A stretch of DNA of 64,000 nucleotides from Mesostigma viride (taxonomy: Eukaryota; Streptophyta; Mesostigmatophyceae; Mesostigmatales; Mesostigmataceae). Positions 32,202 through 44,693 of the stretch are shown here, piece by piece; position 1 is the stretch's first letter, and every line of letters begins with the position of its first letter. The stretch spans positions 19,643 to 83,642 of the forward strand of contig RPFO01001358.1 in the NCBI GenBank assembly GCA_009746045.1, in the 5' to 3' direction. A program made the position numbers and the translations under genes. The notes beneath the pieces are model-generated. The model worked only from the letters and a program-made list of their open reading frames with translations. It was not told the DNA's origin and made no database searches.

Positions 32202-33791
32202 ATCCAATCATTGCTTTATCCCATTGGAGTGAGGGGCTGCCAGAAGAACCAGATTTATTACATATAAGTGATAAGCCCACGTCAAGGCCGTAGCCAATCT
32301 GAGACTCTAGACTAACTAGGCCACCCGACAGGTGGCTAGGACATCACATTACCAGGGCCAACTCACCTGGGCCAGTCATGAGGACCTGGACTTGTAATAC
32401 CCCACACCCCCAACCTGGCCCTCGGCCGCAGGCTGTCGCGTGACCCCGCCTCCCGTTGCCCCCCGTGTCCCCTGCCGCTACCAGCGGCTCCATCAGCCTA
32501 GCCAGGCGGCAATACAACGGGGGGAGCTAATAGTCTTCCTGAGCAGGATGATTCATCCCCAGGCCCAGCACACATCCCCTCACCCCAAAAGGTGCAGCTC
32601 GTCGAGGGTAAAGACACGCCGGATAAAACACAACCCCACGGGCCCGCCACACAGGTGGGTCCTTACACGTCCCCCCCTCGTGGGGGGCGGGGAAAACGCA
32701 AAGGCAGAGCGGAGCCCGCAGCCTTACCGCGGGCGAAGCGGAGCCTTCGCGTTTTCCACGCACCCCGCGAGGGGAAAAATTTTTTGGAAACCTGCCAACC
32801 CGTGAGGGGTTTTCCACGCACCCTCCCCCGCACCCAAGCTGCGTCCTTGGATTCCCCCTCCGCCTGTACGCCATGCCCCGTCATCCCGTTTTTATGTTTT
32901 TGCACCATGGAAGCAGACCAACGATGTAACATAGCAGTAGCCGGGTGCCCGTTAAGGCACCGGACCCTACCCTCTCGTCTGCAGCACGAGGCTCCTCCTC
33001 CTCCATGCGTTGGGTAAAATTCTGCCCTTATATACTGCATGGACACTTCCCCCAACAATTCGTCACCTCGCCATCCCCCGCACCTCCCCATCTGGCTCAC
33101 GCCGGCCGGAGGGAATACGCCAGGCGAACTGAATTTCAGGTTTCGGCAGCTTGGCCCACGCAATACTGTTTTACAGTGATTCCTGCACCATCTCACGATT
33201 TTTACCACCCGCCTGCACTATTCCACAGCTCCCGTCGACTGTGGCCTGGCCTGCCCAAATCATCTCGTGGCAGGAGATGATGTTCCATAGTGTCGGTCGG
33301 CGCCCAAATAATGCAGTGGAAATCGAGTCCTGTACTTCGAAAAACAGGGGCCCCGCCACCTTCCCCCTCGGCGGCCAAAAATTTAAATCACTCTGGGCCC
33401 TCCCGAATAAACGGGAAGGCTGGTAGCCATCGACTAATTTGGGCTTGTGCCGCCATGGCCAGCCGCCACCGAATTTCGATGGTCGCGAGAGCTGCAAAGA
33501 GGCCTAATTGTGGCAGTACCACAACCCTAAGTAGTCGGACCGCCCTGGGGTGGCGCGTGCCAGCCCACTGACCAAAAGGCCAGTGGCACCGTGACGCGCG
33601 CCAGCCCACTGACCAAAAAGGCCAGTGGTGCCGTGGCGCGCGCCAGCCCACTGACCAACAGGCCAGTGGCGCCGCGCCACCCCCGGTCCACACTACCCCC
33701 CCCTCACTTCTAGTCGGACTGACTACTGCGGCCGCCCCTCCCCCTTTGAGTATGCCGCAAGTCATAGATAATACGAGCGTGAGCTCACAAA
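32202..33791. repeat. Interrupting block, copy 2 (1,590 bp, long form)
   Basis: Direct tandem copy of 31673-32201 with an extra 1,085 bp in the middle (32404-33488). That middle includes an inverted repeat (GGAAAACGCAAAGGC at 32691 against GCCTTCGCGTTTTCC at 32743) and several GC-rich hairpins. Satellite resumes at 33792. The block has no terminal inverted repeats and no recognisable protein, so its nature is open. Its short frames look like chance. Confidence 0.8.
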
Positions 33792-36700
33792 GTGCAGTTG
33801 CCCCTTGCGTGCGCGGTGGATGTACGTGTGTGTGCAGCCGCCCCTTGCGTGCGCGGTGTGTGTACATGTGAGTGCAGCTGCCCCAAGCGTGCGCGGTGTG
33901 TGTACATGTGTGTGCAGTTGCCCCTTGCGTGCGCGGTGGATGTACGTGTGTGTGCAGCCGCCCCTTGCGTGCGCGGTGTAGGTACGTGTGTGTGCAGCCG
34001 CCCCAAGCGTGCGCGGGGGATGTACGTGTGTGTGCAGCCGGCCCTTGCGTGCATGGTGTGTGTACGTGTGTGTGCAGCCGCCCCTTGCGTGCGCGGTGTA
34101 GGTACGTGTGTGTGCAGCCGCCCCAAGCGTGCGCGGTGTAGGTACGTGTGTGTGCAGTTGCCCCTTGCGTGCGCGGTGTAGGTACATGTGTGTGCAGTTG
34201 CCCCTTGCGTGCGCGGTGTATGTACATGTGTGTGCAGTTGCCCCTTGCGTGCGCGGTGTATGTACGTGTGTGTGCAGCCGCCCCTTGCGTGCGCGGTGTA
34301 GGTACGTGTGTGTGCAGCCGCCCCAAGCGTGCGCGGTGTGTGTACATGTGTGTGCAGTTGCCCCTTGCGTGCGCGGTGTGTGTACGTGTGTGTGCAGCCG
34401 CCCCTTGCGTGCGCGGTGGATGTACGTGTGTGTGCAGTTGCCCCTTGCGTGCGCGGTGGATGTACGTGTGTGTGCAGCCGGCCCTTGCGTGCATGGTGTG
34501 TGTACGTGTGTGTGCAGCCGCCCCTTGCGTGCGCGGTGTAGGTACGTGTGTGTGCAGCCGCCCCAAGCGTGCGCGGTGTAGGTACGTGTGTGTGCAGTTG
34601 CCCCTTGCGTGCGCGGTGTAGGTACATGTGTGTGCAGTTGCCCCTTGCGTGCGCGGTGTATGTACATGTGTGTGCAGTTGCCCCTTGCGTGCGCGGTGTA
34701 TGTACGTGTGTGTGCAGCCGCCCCTTGCGTGCGCGGTGTGTGTACGTGTGTGTGCAGCCGCCCCTTGCGTGCGCGGTGTATGTACGTGTGTGTGCAGCTG
34801 CCCCAAGCGTGCGCGGTGTGTGTACATGTGTGTGCAGTTGCCCCTTGCGTGCGCGGTGGACGTACGTGTGTGTGCATGCCGGCAATTGCGTGCATGGTGT
34901 GTGTACGTGTGTGTGCAGCCGCCCCTTGCGTGCGCGGTGTGTGTACGTGTGTGTGCATGCCGGCAATTGCGTGCATGGTGTGTGTACGTGTGTGTGCAGC
35001 CGGCCCTTGCGTGCGCGGTGTGTGTACATGTGAGTGCAGCTGCCCCAAGCGTGCGCGGTGTGTGTACATGTGTGTGCAGTTGCCCCTTGCGTGCGCGGTG
35101 GATGTACGTGTGTGTGCATGCCGGCAATTGCGTGCATGGTGTGTGTACGTGTGTGTGCAGCCGCCCCTTGCGTGCGCGGTGTGTGTACGTGTGTGTGCAC
35201 TCGCCCCTTGCGTGCGCGGTGGATGTACATGTGTGTGCAGCCGCCCCTTGCGTGCATGGTGTATGTACATGTGTTTGCACTCGCCCCTTGCGTGCGCGGT
35301 GGATGTACATGTGTGTGCAGCCGAACCTTGCGTGCATGGTGTGTGTACCTGTGCGTGAAGTCGCTCCTTGCGTGCATGGTGTGTGTACGTGTGTGTGCAG
35401 CCGCCCCTTGCGTGCATGGTGTATGTACATGTGAGTGCTGTTGCCCCTTGCGTGCGCGGTGTATGTACGTGTGTGTGCAGCCGTCCCTTAATTGCGTGCG
35501 CGGTGTGTGTACGTGTGTGTGCAGCCGCCCCTTGCGTGCATGGTGAGTGTACCTGTGCGTGAAGTCGCTCCTTGCGTGCATGGTGTGTGTACGTGTGTGT
35601 GCAGCCGCCCCTTGCGTGCATGGTGTATGTACATGTGAGTGCCGTTGCCCCAAGCGTGCATTGTGTGTGTAAGTGTGTGTGCAGCCGGCCCTTGCGTGCA
35701 TGGTGTGTGTACATGTGAGTGCAGCCGGCCCTTGCGTGCATGGTGTGTGTACGTGTGTGTGCAGTTGCCCCTTGCGTGCGCGGTGGATGTACGTGTGTGT
35801 GCAGCCGGCCCTTGCGTGCGCGGTGTGTGTACATGTGAGTGCAGCCGCCCCAAGCGTGTGTACATGTGTGTGCAGTTGCCCCTTGCGTGCGCAGTGGATG
35901 TACGTGCGTGTGCATGCCGGCAATTGCGTGCATGGTGTGTGTACGTGTGTGTGCAGCCGCCCCTTGCGTGCGCGGTGTGTGTACGTGTGTGTGCACTCGC
36001 CCCTTGCGTGCGCGGTGTATGTACGTGTGTGCAGCCGCCCCTTGCGTGCGCGGTGTATGCCAGTGTGTGTGCATGCCGGCCCTTGCGTGCAAGGTGTGTG
36101 TAAGTGTGTGTGCAGCCCCTTGCGTGCATGGTGTATGTACGTGTGTGTGCAGCTGCCCCTTGCGTGCGCGGTGTGTGTACGTGTGTGTGCAGCCGCCCCA
36201 AGCGTGCGCGGTGTATGTACGTGTGTGTGCAGCCGGCCCTTGCGTGCATGGTGTGTGTACGTGTGTGTGCAGCCGGCCCTTGCGTGCGCGGTGGATGTAC
36301 ATGTGTGTGCAGTCGCCCCTTGCGTGCGCGGTGTAGGTATACGTATGTGTGCAGCCGCCCCTTGCGTGCGCGGTGTAGGTACGTGTGTGTGCAGCCGCCC
36401 CAAGCGTGCGCGGTGTATGTACGTGTGTGTGCAGCCGCCCCTTGCGTGCGCGGTGGATGTACGTGTGTGTGCAGCCACCCCTTGCGTGCGCGGTGTATTT
36501 ACGTGTGTGTGCAGCCGCCCCAAGCGTGCGCGGTGTGTGTACGTGTGTGTGCAGTTGCCCCTTGCGTGCGCGGTGTGTGTACATGTGTGTGCAGTTGCCC
36601 CTTGCGTGCGCGGTGGATGTACGTGTGTGTGCAGCCGCCCCTTGCGTGCGCGGTGTATTTACGTGTGTGTGCAGCCGCCCCAAGCGTGCGCGGTGTGTGT

Positions 36701-37068
36701 ACGTGTGTGTGCAGTTGCCCCTTGCGTGCGCGGTGTGTGTACATGTGTGTGCAGTTGCCCCTTGCGTGCGCGGTGTATGTACATGTGTGTGCAGTTGCCC
36801 CTTGCGTGCGCGGTGTATGTACGTGTGTGTGCAGCCGCCCCTTGCGTGCGCGGTGTAGGTACGTGTGTGTGCAGCCGCCCCAAGCGTGCGCGGTGTGTGT
36901 ACATGTGTGTGCAGTTGCCCCTTGCGTGCGCGGTGTGTGTACGTGTGTGTGCAGCCGCCCCTTGCGTGCGCGGTGGATGTACGTGTGTGTGCAGTTGCCC
37001 CTTGCGTGCGCGGTGGATGTACGTGTGTGTGCAGCCGCCCCTTGCGTGCGCGGTGTGTGTACATGTGA
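33792..37068. repeat. Satellite segment duplicated at 46441-49717
   Basis: Frame boundaries and variant units in this segment recur exactly 12,649 bases downstream, from about 33.8 to 37.07 kb, with no net length change. The copies begin to differ at about 37.07 kb, where the left copy has lost one base (CTGCCCAAG against CTGCCCCAAG). Confidence 0.85.
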
Positions 37069-37670
37069 GTGCAGCTGCCCAAGCGTGCGCGGTGTGTGTA
37101 CATGTGTGTGCAGTTGCCCCTTGCGTGCGCGGTGGATGTACGTGTGTGTGCAGCCGCCCCTTGCGTGCGCGGTGTATGTACGTGCGTGTGCAGCCGCCCC
37201 TTGCGTGCGCGGTGTATGTACATGTGTGTGCATCCTTGCCTTGCGTGCGCGGTGTATGTACATGTGTTTGCACTCGCCCCTTGCGTGCGCGGTGGATGTA
37301 CATGTGTGTGCAGCCGCCCCTTGCGTGCATGGTTTATGTACATGTGTGTGCAGTCGCCGCCCCGTGCGTGCGCAGTGGATGTACGTGTGTGTGCAGCCGC
37401 CCCGTGCGTGCATGGTGTGTGTACGTGTGTGTGCAGCAGCCCCTTGCGTGCGCGGTGTATGTACGTTTCTGTGCATGCCGGCCCTTGCGTGCATGGTGTA
37501 TGTACATGTGCTTGCACTGGCCCCTTGCGTGCGCGGTGTATGTACGTGTGTGTGCAGCCCCCCTTGCGTGCGCGGTGTATGTACGTGTGTGCGCACTCGC
37601 CCCTTGCGTGCGCGGTGTATGTACGTGTGTGTGCAGCCGCCCCAAGCGTGCGCGGTGTGTGTACATGTGA

Positions 37671-40600
37671 GTGCAGCTGCCCCAAGCGTGCGCGGTGTGT
37701 GTACATGTGTGTGCAGTTGCCCCTTGCGTGCGCGGTGGATGTACGTGTGTGTGCATGCCGGCAATTGCGTGCATGGTGTGTGTACGTGTGTGTGCAGCCG
37801 CCCCTTGCGTGCGCGGTGTGTGTACGTGTGTGTGCACTCGCCCCTTGCGTGCGCGGTGTGTGTACAGGTGTGTGCAGCCGCCCCTTGCGTGCATGGTGTA
37901 TGTACATGTGTGTGCAGCCGCCCCTTGCGTGCGCGGTGGATGTACATGTGTGTGCAGCCGAACCTTGCGTGCATGGTGTGTGTACCTGTGCGTGAAGTCG
38001 CTCCTTGCGTGCATGGTGTGTGTACGTGTGTGTGCAGCCACCCCTTTCGTGCGCGGTGTATGTACATGTGAGTGCCGTCGCCCCAAGCGTGCATTTTGTG
38101 TGTAAGTGTGTGTGCAGCAGCCCCTTGCGTGCGCGGTGTATGTACGTGTGTGTGCAGCCGCCCCGTGGTTGCGCGGTGGATGTACATGTGAGTGGAGCCG
38201 GTCCTTGCGTGCGCGGTGTATTTACGTGTGTGTGCAGCCGCCCCAAGCGTGCGCGGTGTGTGTACGTGTGTGTGCAGTTGCCCCTTGCGTGCGCGGTGTG
38301 TGTACATGTGTGTGCAGTTGCCCCTTGCGTGCGCGGTGGATGTACGTGTGTGTGCAGCCGCCCCTTGCGTGCGCGGTGTATTTACGTGTGTGTGCAGCCG
38401 CCCCAAGCGTGCGCGGTGTGTGTACGTGTGTGTGCAGTTGCCCCTTGCGTGCGCGGTGTGTGTACATGTGTGTGCAGTTGCCCCTTGCGTGCGCGGTGTA
38501 TGTACATGTGTGTGCAGTTGCCCCTTGCGTGCGCGGTGTATGTACGTGTGTGTGCAGCCGCCCCTTGCGTGCGCGGTGTAGGTACGTGTGTGTGCAGCCG
38601 CCCCAAGCGTGCGCGGTGTGTGTACATGTGTGTGCAGTTGCCCCTTGCGTGCGCGGTGTGTGTACGTGTGTGTGCAGCCGCCCCTTGCGTGCGCGGTGGA
38701 TGTACGTGTGTGTGCAGTTGCCCCTTGCGTGCGCGGTGGATGTACGTGTGTGTGCAGCCGCCCCTTGCGTGCGCGGTGTGTGTACATGTGAGTGCAGCTG
38801 CCCCAAGCGTGCGCGGTGTGTGTACATGTGTGTGCAGTTGCCCCTTGCGTGCGCGGTGGATGTACGTGTGTGTGCAGCCGCCCCTTGCGTGCGCGGTGTA
38901 TGTACGTGCGTGTGCAGCCGCCCCTTGCGTGCGCGGTGTATGTACATGTGTGTGCATCCTTGTCCTTGCGTGCGCGGTGTATGTACATGTGTTTGCACTC
39001 GCCCCTTGCGTGCGCGGTGGATGTACATGTGTGTGCAGCCGCCCCTTGCGTGCATGGTTTATGTACATGTGTGTGCAGTCGCCGGCCCCGTGCGTGCGCA
39101 GTGGATGTACGTGTGTGTGCAGCCGCCCCGTGCGTGCATGGTGTGTGTACGTGTGTGTGCAGCAGCCCCTTGCGTGCGCGGTGTATGTACGTTTCTGTGC
39201 ATGCCGGCCCTTGCGTGCATGGTGTATGTACATGTGCTTGCACTGGCCCCTTGCGTGCGCGGTGTATGTACGTGTGTGTGCAGCCCCCCCTTGCGTGCGC
39301 GGTGTATGTACGTGTGTGCGCACTCGCCCCTTGCGTGCGCGGTGTATGTACGTGTGTGTGCATGCCGGCAATTGCGTGCATGGTGTGTGTACGTGTGTGT
39401 GCAGCCGCCCCTTGCGTGCGCGGTGTGTGTACGTGTGTGTGCACTCGCCCCTTGCGTGCGCGGTGGATGTACATGTGTGTGCAGCCGCCCCTTGCGTGCA
39501 TGGTGTATGTCCATGTGTGGGCAGTTGCCCCTTGCGTGCGCGGCGTATGTACATGTTTTTGCACTCGCCCCTTGCGTGCATGGTGTATGTATGTGTGTGT
39601 GCAGCCGCCCCTTGCGTGCGCGGTGGATGTACGTGTGTGTGCAGCCACCCCTTTCGTGCGCGGTGTATGTACATGTGAGTGCCGTCGCCCCAAGCGTGCA
39701 TTTTGTGTGTAAGTGTGTGTGCAGCAGCCCCTTGCGTGCGCGGTGTATGTACGTGTGTGTGCAGCCGCCCCGTGGTTGCGCGGTGGATGTACATGTGAGT
39801 GGAGCCGGTCCTTGCGTGCGCGGTGTATGTACGTGTGTGTGCAGCCGCCCCTTGCGTGCGCGGTGTAGGTACGTATGTGTGCAGCCGCCCCTTGCGTGCG
39901 CGGTGTATGTACGTGTGTGTGCAGCCGCTCCAAGCGTGCGCGGTGTGTGTACATGTGAGTGCAGCTGCCCCAAGCGTGCGCGGTGTGTGTACATGTGTGT
40001 GCAGTTGCCCCTTGCGTGCGCGGTGGATGTACGTGTGTGTGCATGCCGGCAATTGCGTGCATGGTGTGTGTACGTGTGTGTGCAGCCGCCCCTTGCGTGC
40101 GCGGTGTGTGTACATGTGAGTGCCGTCGCCCCAAGCGTGCATTTTGTGTGTAAGTGTGTGTGCAGCCGCCCCTTGCGTGCGCGGTGTAGGTACGTGTGTG
40201 TGCAGCAGCCCCAAGCGTGCGCGGTGTATGTACGTGTGTGTGCAGCCGCCCCAAGCGTGCGCGGTGTGTGTACATGTGAGTGCAGCTGCCCCAAGCGTGC
40301 GCGGTGTGTGTACATGTGTGTGCAGTTGCCCCTTGCGTGCGCGGTGGATGTACGTGTGTGTGCATGCCGGCAATTGCGTGCATGGTGTGTGTACGTGTGT
40401 GTGCAGCCGCCCCTTGCGTGCGCGGTGTGTGTACGTGTGTGTGCAGCCGCCCCTTGCGTGCATGGTGTATGTCCATGTGAGTGCCGTTGCCCCTTGCGTG
40501 CGCGGTGGATGTACGTGTGTGTGCAGCCACCCCTTTCGTGCGCGGTGTATGTACATGTGAGTGCCGTCGCCCCAAGCGTGCATTTTGTGTGTAAGTGTGT

Positions 40601-43600
40601 GTGCAGCCGCCCCTTGCGTGCGCGGTGTAGGTACGTGTGTGTGCAGCCGCCCCAAGCGTGCGCGGTGTATGTACGTGTGTGTGCAGCCGCCCCAAGCGTG
40701 CGCGGTGTGTGTACATGTGAGTGCAGCTGCCCCAAGCGTGCGCGGTGTGTGTACATGTGTGTGCAGTTGCCCCTTGCGTGCGCGGTGGATGTACGTGTGT
40801 GTGCATGCCGGCAATTGCGTGCATGGTGTGTGTACGTGTGTGTGCAGCCGCCCCTTGCGTGCGCGGTGTGTGTACGTGTGTGTGCAGCCGCCCCTTGCGT
40901 GCATGGTGTATGTCCATGTGAGTGCCGTTGCCCCTTGCGTGCGCGGTGTATGTACGTGTGTGTGCAGCCGTCCCTTAATTGCGTGCGCGGTGGATGTACA
41001 TGTGCGGGCAGTTGCCCCTTGCGTGCGCGGTGTATGTACGTGTGTGTGCAGCCGTCCCTTGCGTGCGCGGTGTATGTACGTGTGTGTGCAGCCGCCCCTT
41101 GCGTGCATGGTGAGTGTAAGTGTGTGTGCAGCAGCCCCTTGCGTGCGCAGTGTATGTACGTGTGTGTGCAGCCGCCCCTTGCGTGCGCGGTGTGTGTATA
41201 CTGTGTGTGCATGCCGGCCCTTGCGTGCATGGTGTGTGTACGTGTGTGTGCAGCCGCCCAAGAGTATGTACATGTGAGTGCCGTCGCCCCTAATTGCGTG
41301 CATTGTGTGTGTAAGTGTGTGTGCAGCAGCCCCTTGCGTGCGCGGTGTATGTACGTGTGTGTGCAGCCGGCAATTGCGTGCATGGTGTGTGTACGTGTGT
41401 GTGCAGCCGCCCCTTGCGTGCGCGGTGTGTGTACGTGTGTGTGCAGCCGCCCCTTGCGTGCATGGTGTATGTCCATGTGAGTGCCGTTGCCCCTTGCGTG
41501 CGCGGTGTATGTACGTGTGTGTGCAGCCGTCCCTTAATTGCGTGCGCGGTGGATGTACATGTGCGGGCAGTTGCCCCTTGCGTGCGCGGTGTATGTACGT
41601 GTGTGTGCAGCCGTCCCTTGCGTGCGCGGTGTATGTACGTGTGTGTGCAGCCGCCCCAAGCGTGCGCGGTGTGTGTACATGTGAGTGCAGCTGCCCCAAG
41701 CGTGCGCGGTGTGTGTACATGTGTGTGCAGTTGCCCCTTGCGTGCGCGGTGGATGTACGTGTGTGTGCATGCCGGCAATTGCGTGCATGGTGTGTGTACG
41801 TGTGTGTGCAGCCGCCCCTTGCGTGCGCGGTGTGTGTACGTGTGTGTGCACTCGCCCCTTGCGTGCGCGGTGTGTGTACAGGTGTGTGCAGCCGCCCCTT
41901 GCGTGCATGGTGTATGTACATGTGTGTGCAGCCGCCCCTTGCGTGCGCGGTGGATGTACATGTGTGTGCAGCCGAACCTTGCGTGCATGGTGTGTGTACC
42001 TGTGCGTGAAGTCGCTCCTTGCGTGCATGGTGTGTGTACGTGTGTGTGCAGCCACCCCTTTCGTGCGCGGTGTATGTACATGTGAGTGCCGTCGCCCCAA
42101 GCGTGCATTTTGTGTGTAAGTGTGTGTGCAGCAGCCCCTTGCGTGCGCGGTGTATGTACGTGTGTGTGCAGCCGCCCCGTGGTTGCGCGGTGGATGTACA
42201 TGTGAGTGGAGCCGGTCCTTGCGTGCGCGGTGTATTTACGTGTGTGTGCAGCCGCCCCAAGCGTGCGCGGTGTGTGTACGTGTGTGTGCAGTTGCCCCTT
42301 GCGTGCGCGGTGTGTGTACATGTGTGTGCAGTTGCCCCTTGCGTGCGCGGTGGATGTACGTGTGTGTGCAGCCGCCCCTTGCGTGCGCGGTGTATTTACG
42401 TGTGTGTGCAGCCGCCCCAAGCGTGCGCGGTGTGTGTACGTGTGTGTGCAGTTGCCCCTTGCGTGCGCGGTGTGTGTACATGTGTGTGCAGTTGCCCCTT
42501 GCGTGCGCGGTGTATGTACATGTGTGTGCAGTTGCCCCTTGCGTGCGCGGTGTATGTACGTGTGTGTGCAGCCGCCCCTTGCGTGCGCGGTGTAGGTACG
42601 TGTGTGTGCAGCCGCCCCAAGCGTGCGCGGTGTGTGTACATGTGTGTGCAGTTGCCCCTTGCGTGCGCGGTGTGTGTACGTGTGTGTGCAGCCGCCCCTT
42701 GCGTGCGCGGTGGATGTACGTGTGTGTGCAGTTGCCCCTTGCGTGCGCGGTGGATGTACGTGTGTGTGCAGCCGCCCCTTGCGTGCGCGGTGTGTGTACA
42801 TGTGAGTGCAGCTGCCCCAAGCGTGCGCGGTGTGTGTACATGTGTGTGCAGTTGCCCCTTGCGTGCGCGGTGGATGTACGTGTGTGTGCAGCCGCCCCTT
42901 GCGTGCGCGGTGTATGTACGTGCGTGTGCAGCCGCCCCTTGCGTGCGCGGTGTATGTACATGTGTGTGCATCCTTGTCCTTGCGTGCGCGGTGTATGTAC
43001 ATGTGTTTGCACTCGCCCCTTGCGTGCGCGGTGGATGTACATGTGTGTGCAGCCGCCCCTTGCGTGCATGGTTTATGTACATGTGTGTGCAGTCGCCGGC
43101 CCCGTGCGTGCGCAGTGGATGTACGTGTGTGTGCAGCCGCCCCGTGCGTGCATGGTGTGTGTACGTGTGTGTGCAGCAGCCCCTTGCGTGCGCGGTGTAT
43201 GTACGTTTCTGTGCATGCCGGCCCTTGCGTGCATGGTGTATGTACATGTGCTTGCACTGGCCCCTTGCGTGCGCGGTGTATGTACGTGTGTGTGCAGCCC
43301 CCCTTGCGTGCGCGGTGTATGTACGTGTGTGCGCACTCGCCCCTTGCGTGCGCGGTGTATGTACGTGTGTGTGCATGCCGGCAATTGCGTGCATGGTGTG
43401 TGTACGTGTGTGTGCAGCCGCCCCTTGCGTGCGCGGTGTGTGTACGTGTGTGTGCACTCGCCCCTTGCGTGCGCGGTGGATGTACATGTGTGTGCAGCCG
43501 CCCCTTGCGTGCATGGTGTATGTCCATGTGTGGGCAGTTGCCCCTTGCGTGCGCGGCGTATGTACATGTTTTTGCACTCGCCCCTTGCGTGCATGGTGTA

Positions 43601-44693
43601 TGTATGTGTGTGTGCAGCCGCCCCTTGCGTGCGCGGTGGATGTACGTGTGTGTGCAGCCACCCCTTTCGTGCGCGGTGTATGTACATGTGAGTGCCGTCG
43701 CCCCAAGCGTGCATTTTGTGTGTAAGTGTGTGTGCAGCAGCCCCTTGCGTGCGCGGTGTATGTACGTGTGTGTGCAGCCGCCCCGTGGTTGCGCGGTGGA
43801 TGTACATGTGAGTGGAGCCGGTCCTTGCGTGCGCGGTGTATGTACGTGTGTGTGCAGCCGCCCCTTGCGTGCGCGGTGTAGGTACGTATGTGTGCAGCCG
43901 CCCCTTGCGTGCGCGGTGTATGTACGTGTGTGTGCAGCCGCTCCAAGCGTGCGCGGTGTGTGTACATGTGAGTGCAGCTGCCCCAAGCGTGCGCGGTGTG
44001 TGTACATGTGTGTGCAGTTGCCCCTTGCGTGCGCGGTGGATGTACGTGTGTGTGCATGCCGGCAATTGCGTGCATGGTGTGTGTACGTGTGTGTGCAGCC
44101 GCCCCTTGCGTGCGCGGTGTGTGTACATGTGAGTGCCGTCGCCCCAAGCGTGCATTTTGTGTGTAAGTGTGTGTGCAGCCGCCCCTTGCGTGCGCGGTGT
44201 AGGTACGTGTGTGTGCAGCCGCCCCAAGCGTGCGCGGTGTATGTACGTGTGTGTGCAGCCGCCCCAAGCGTGCGCGGTGTGTGTACATGTGAGTGCAGCT
44301 GCCCCAAGCGTGCGCGGTGTGTGTACATGTGTGTGCAGTTGCCCCTTGCGTGCGCGGTGGATGTACGTGTGTGTGCATGCCGGCAATTGCGTGCATGGTG
44401 TGTGTACGTGTGTGTGCAGCCGCCCCTTGCGTGCGCGGTGTGTGTACGTGTGTGTGCACTCGCCCCTTGCGTGCGCGGTGTGTGTACAGGTGTGTGCAGC
44501 CGCCCCTTGCGTGCATGGTGTATGTACATGTGTGTGCAGCTGCCCCTTGCGTGCGCGGTGGATGTACATGTGTGTGCAGCCGAACCTTGCGTGCATGGTG
44601 TGTGTACCTGTGCGTGAAGTCGCTCCTTGCGTGCATGGTGTGTGTACGTGTGTGTGCAGCCACCCCTTTCGTGCGCGGTGTATGTACATGTGA
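37671..44693. repeat. Satellite segment duplicated at 50726-58976, with an insertion in the right copy
   Basis: Marker positions recur at +13,055 up to 40,631 and at +14,283 from 40,632 onward. The step of 1,228 is the 1,222-bp palindromic array plus its 6-bp target duplication. Apart from that there is no net length change over 7 kb. Within the segment, 38.0-40.4 kb is itself related to 42.0-44.4 kb at an offset of 4,013-4,014. Confidence 0.85.

Noticed and set aside
31673-33791. LTR retrotransposon (direct repeats at both ends of the interrupting block)
   Set aside because: The repeated parts are arranged as two tandem copies, each with both ends (A-B then A-C-B), so they do not form terminal repeats around a coding body. 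No gag or pol frame is present.
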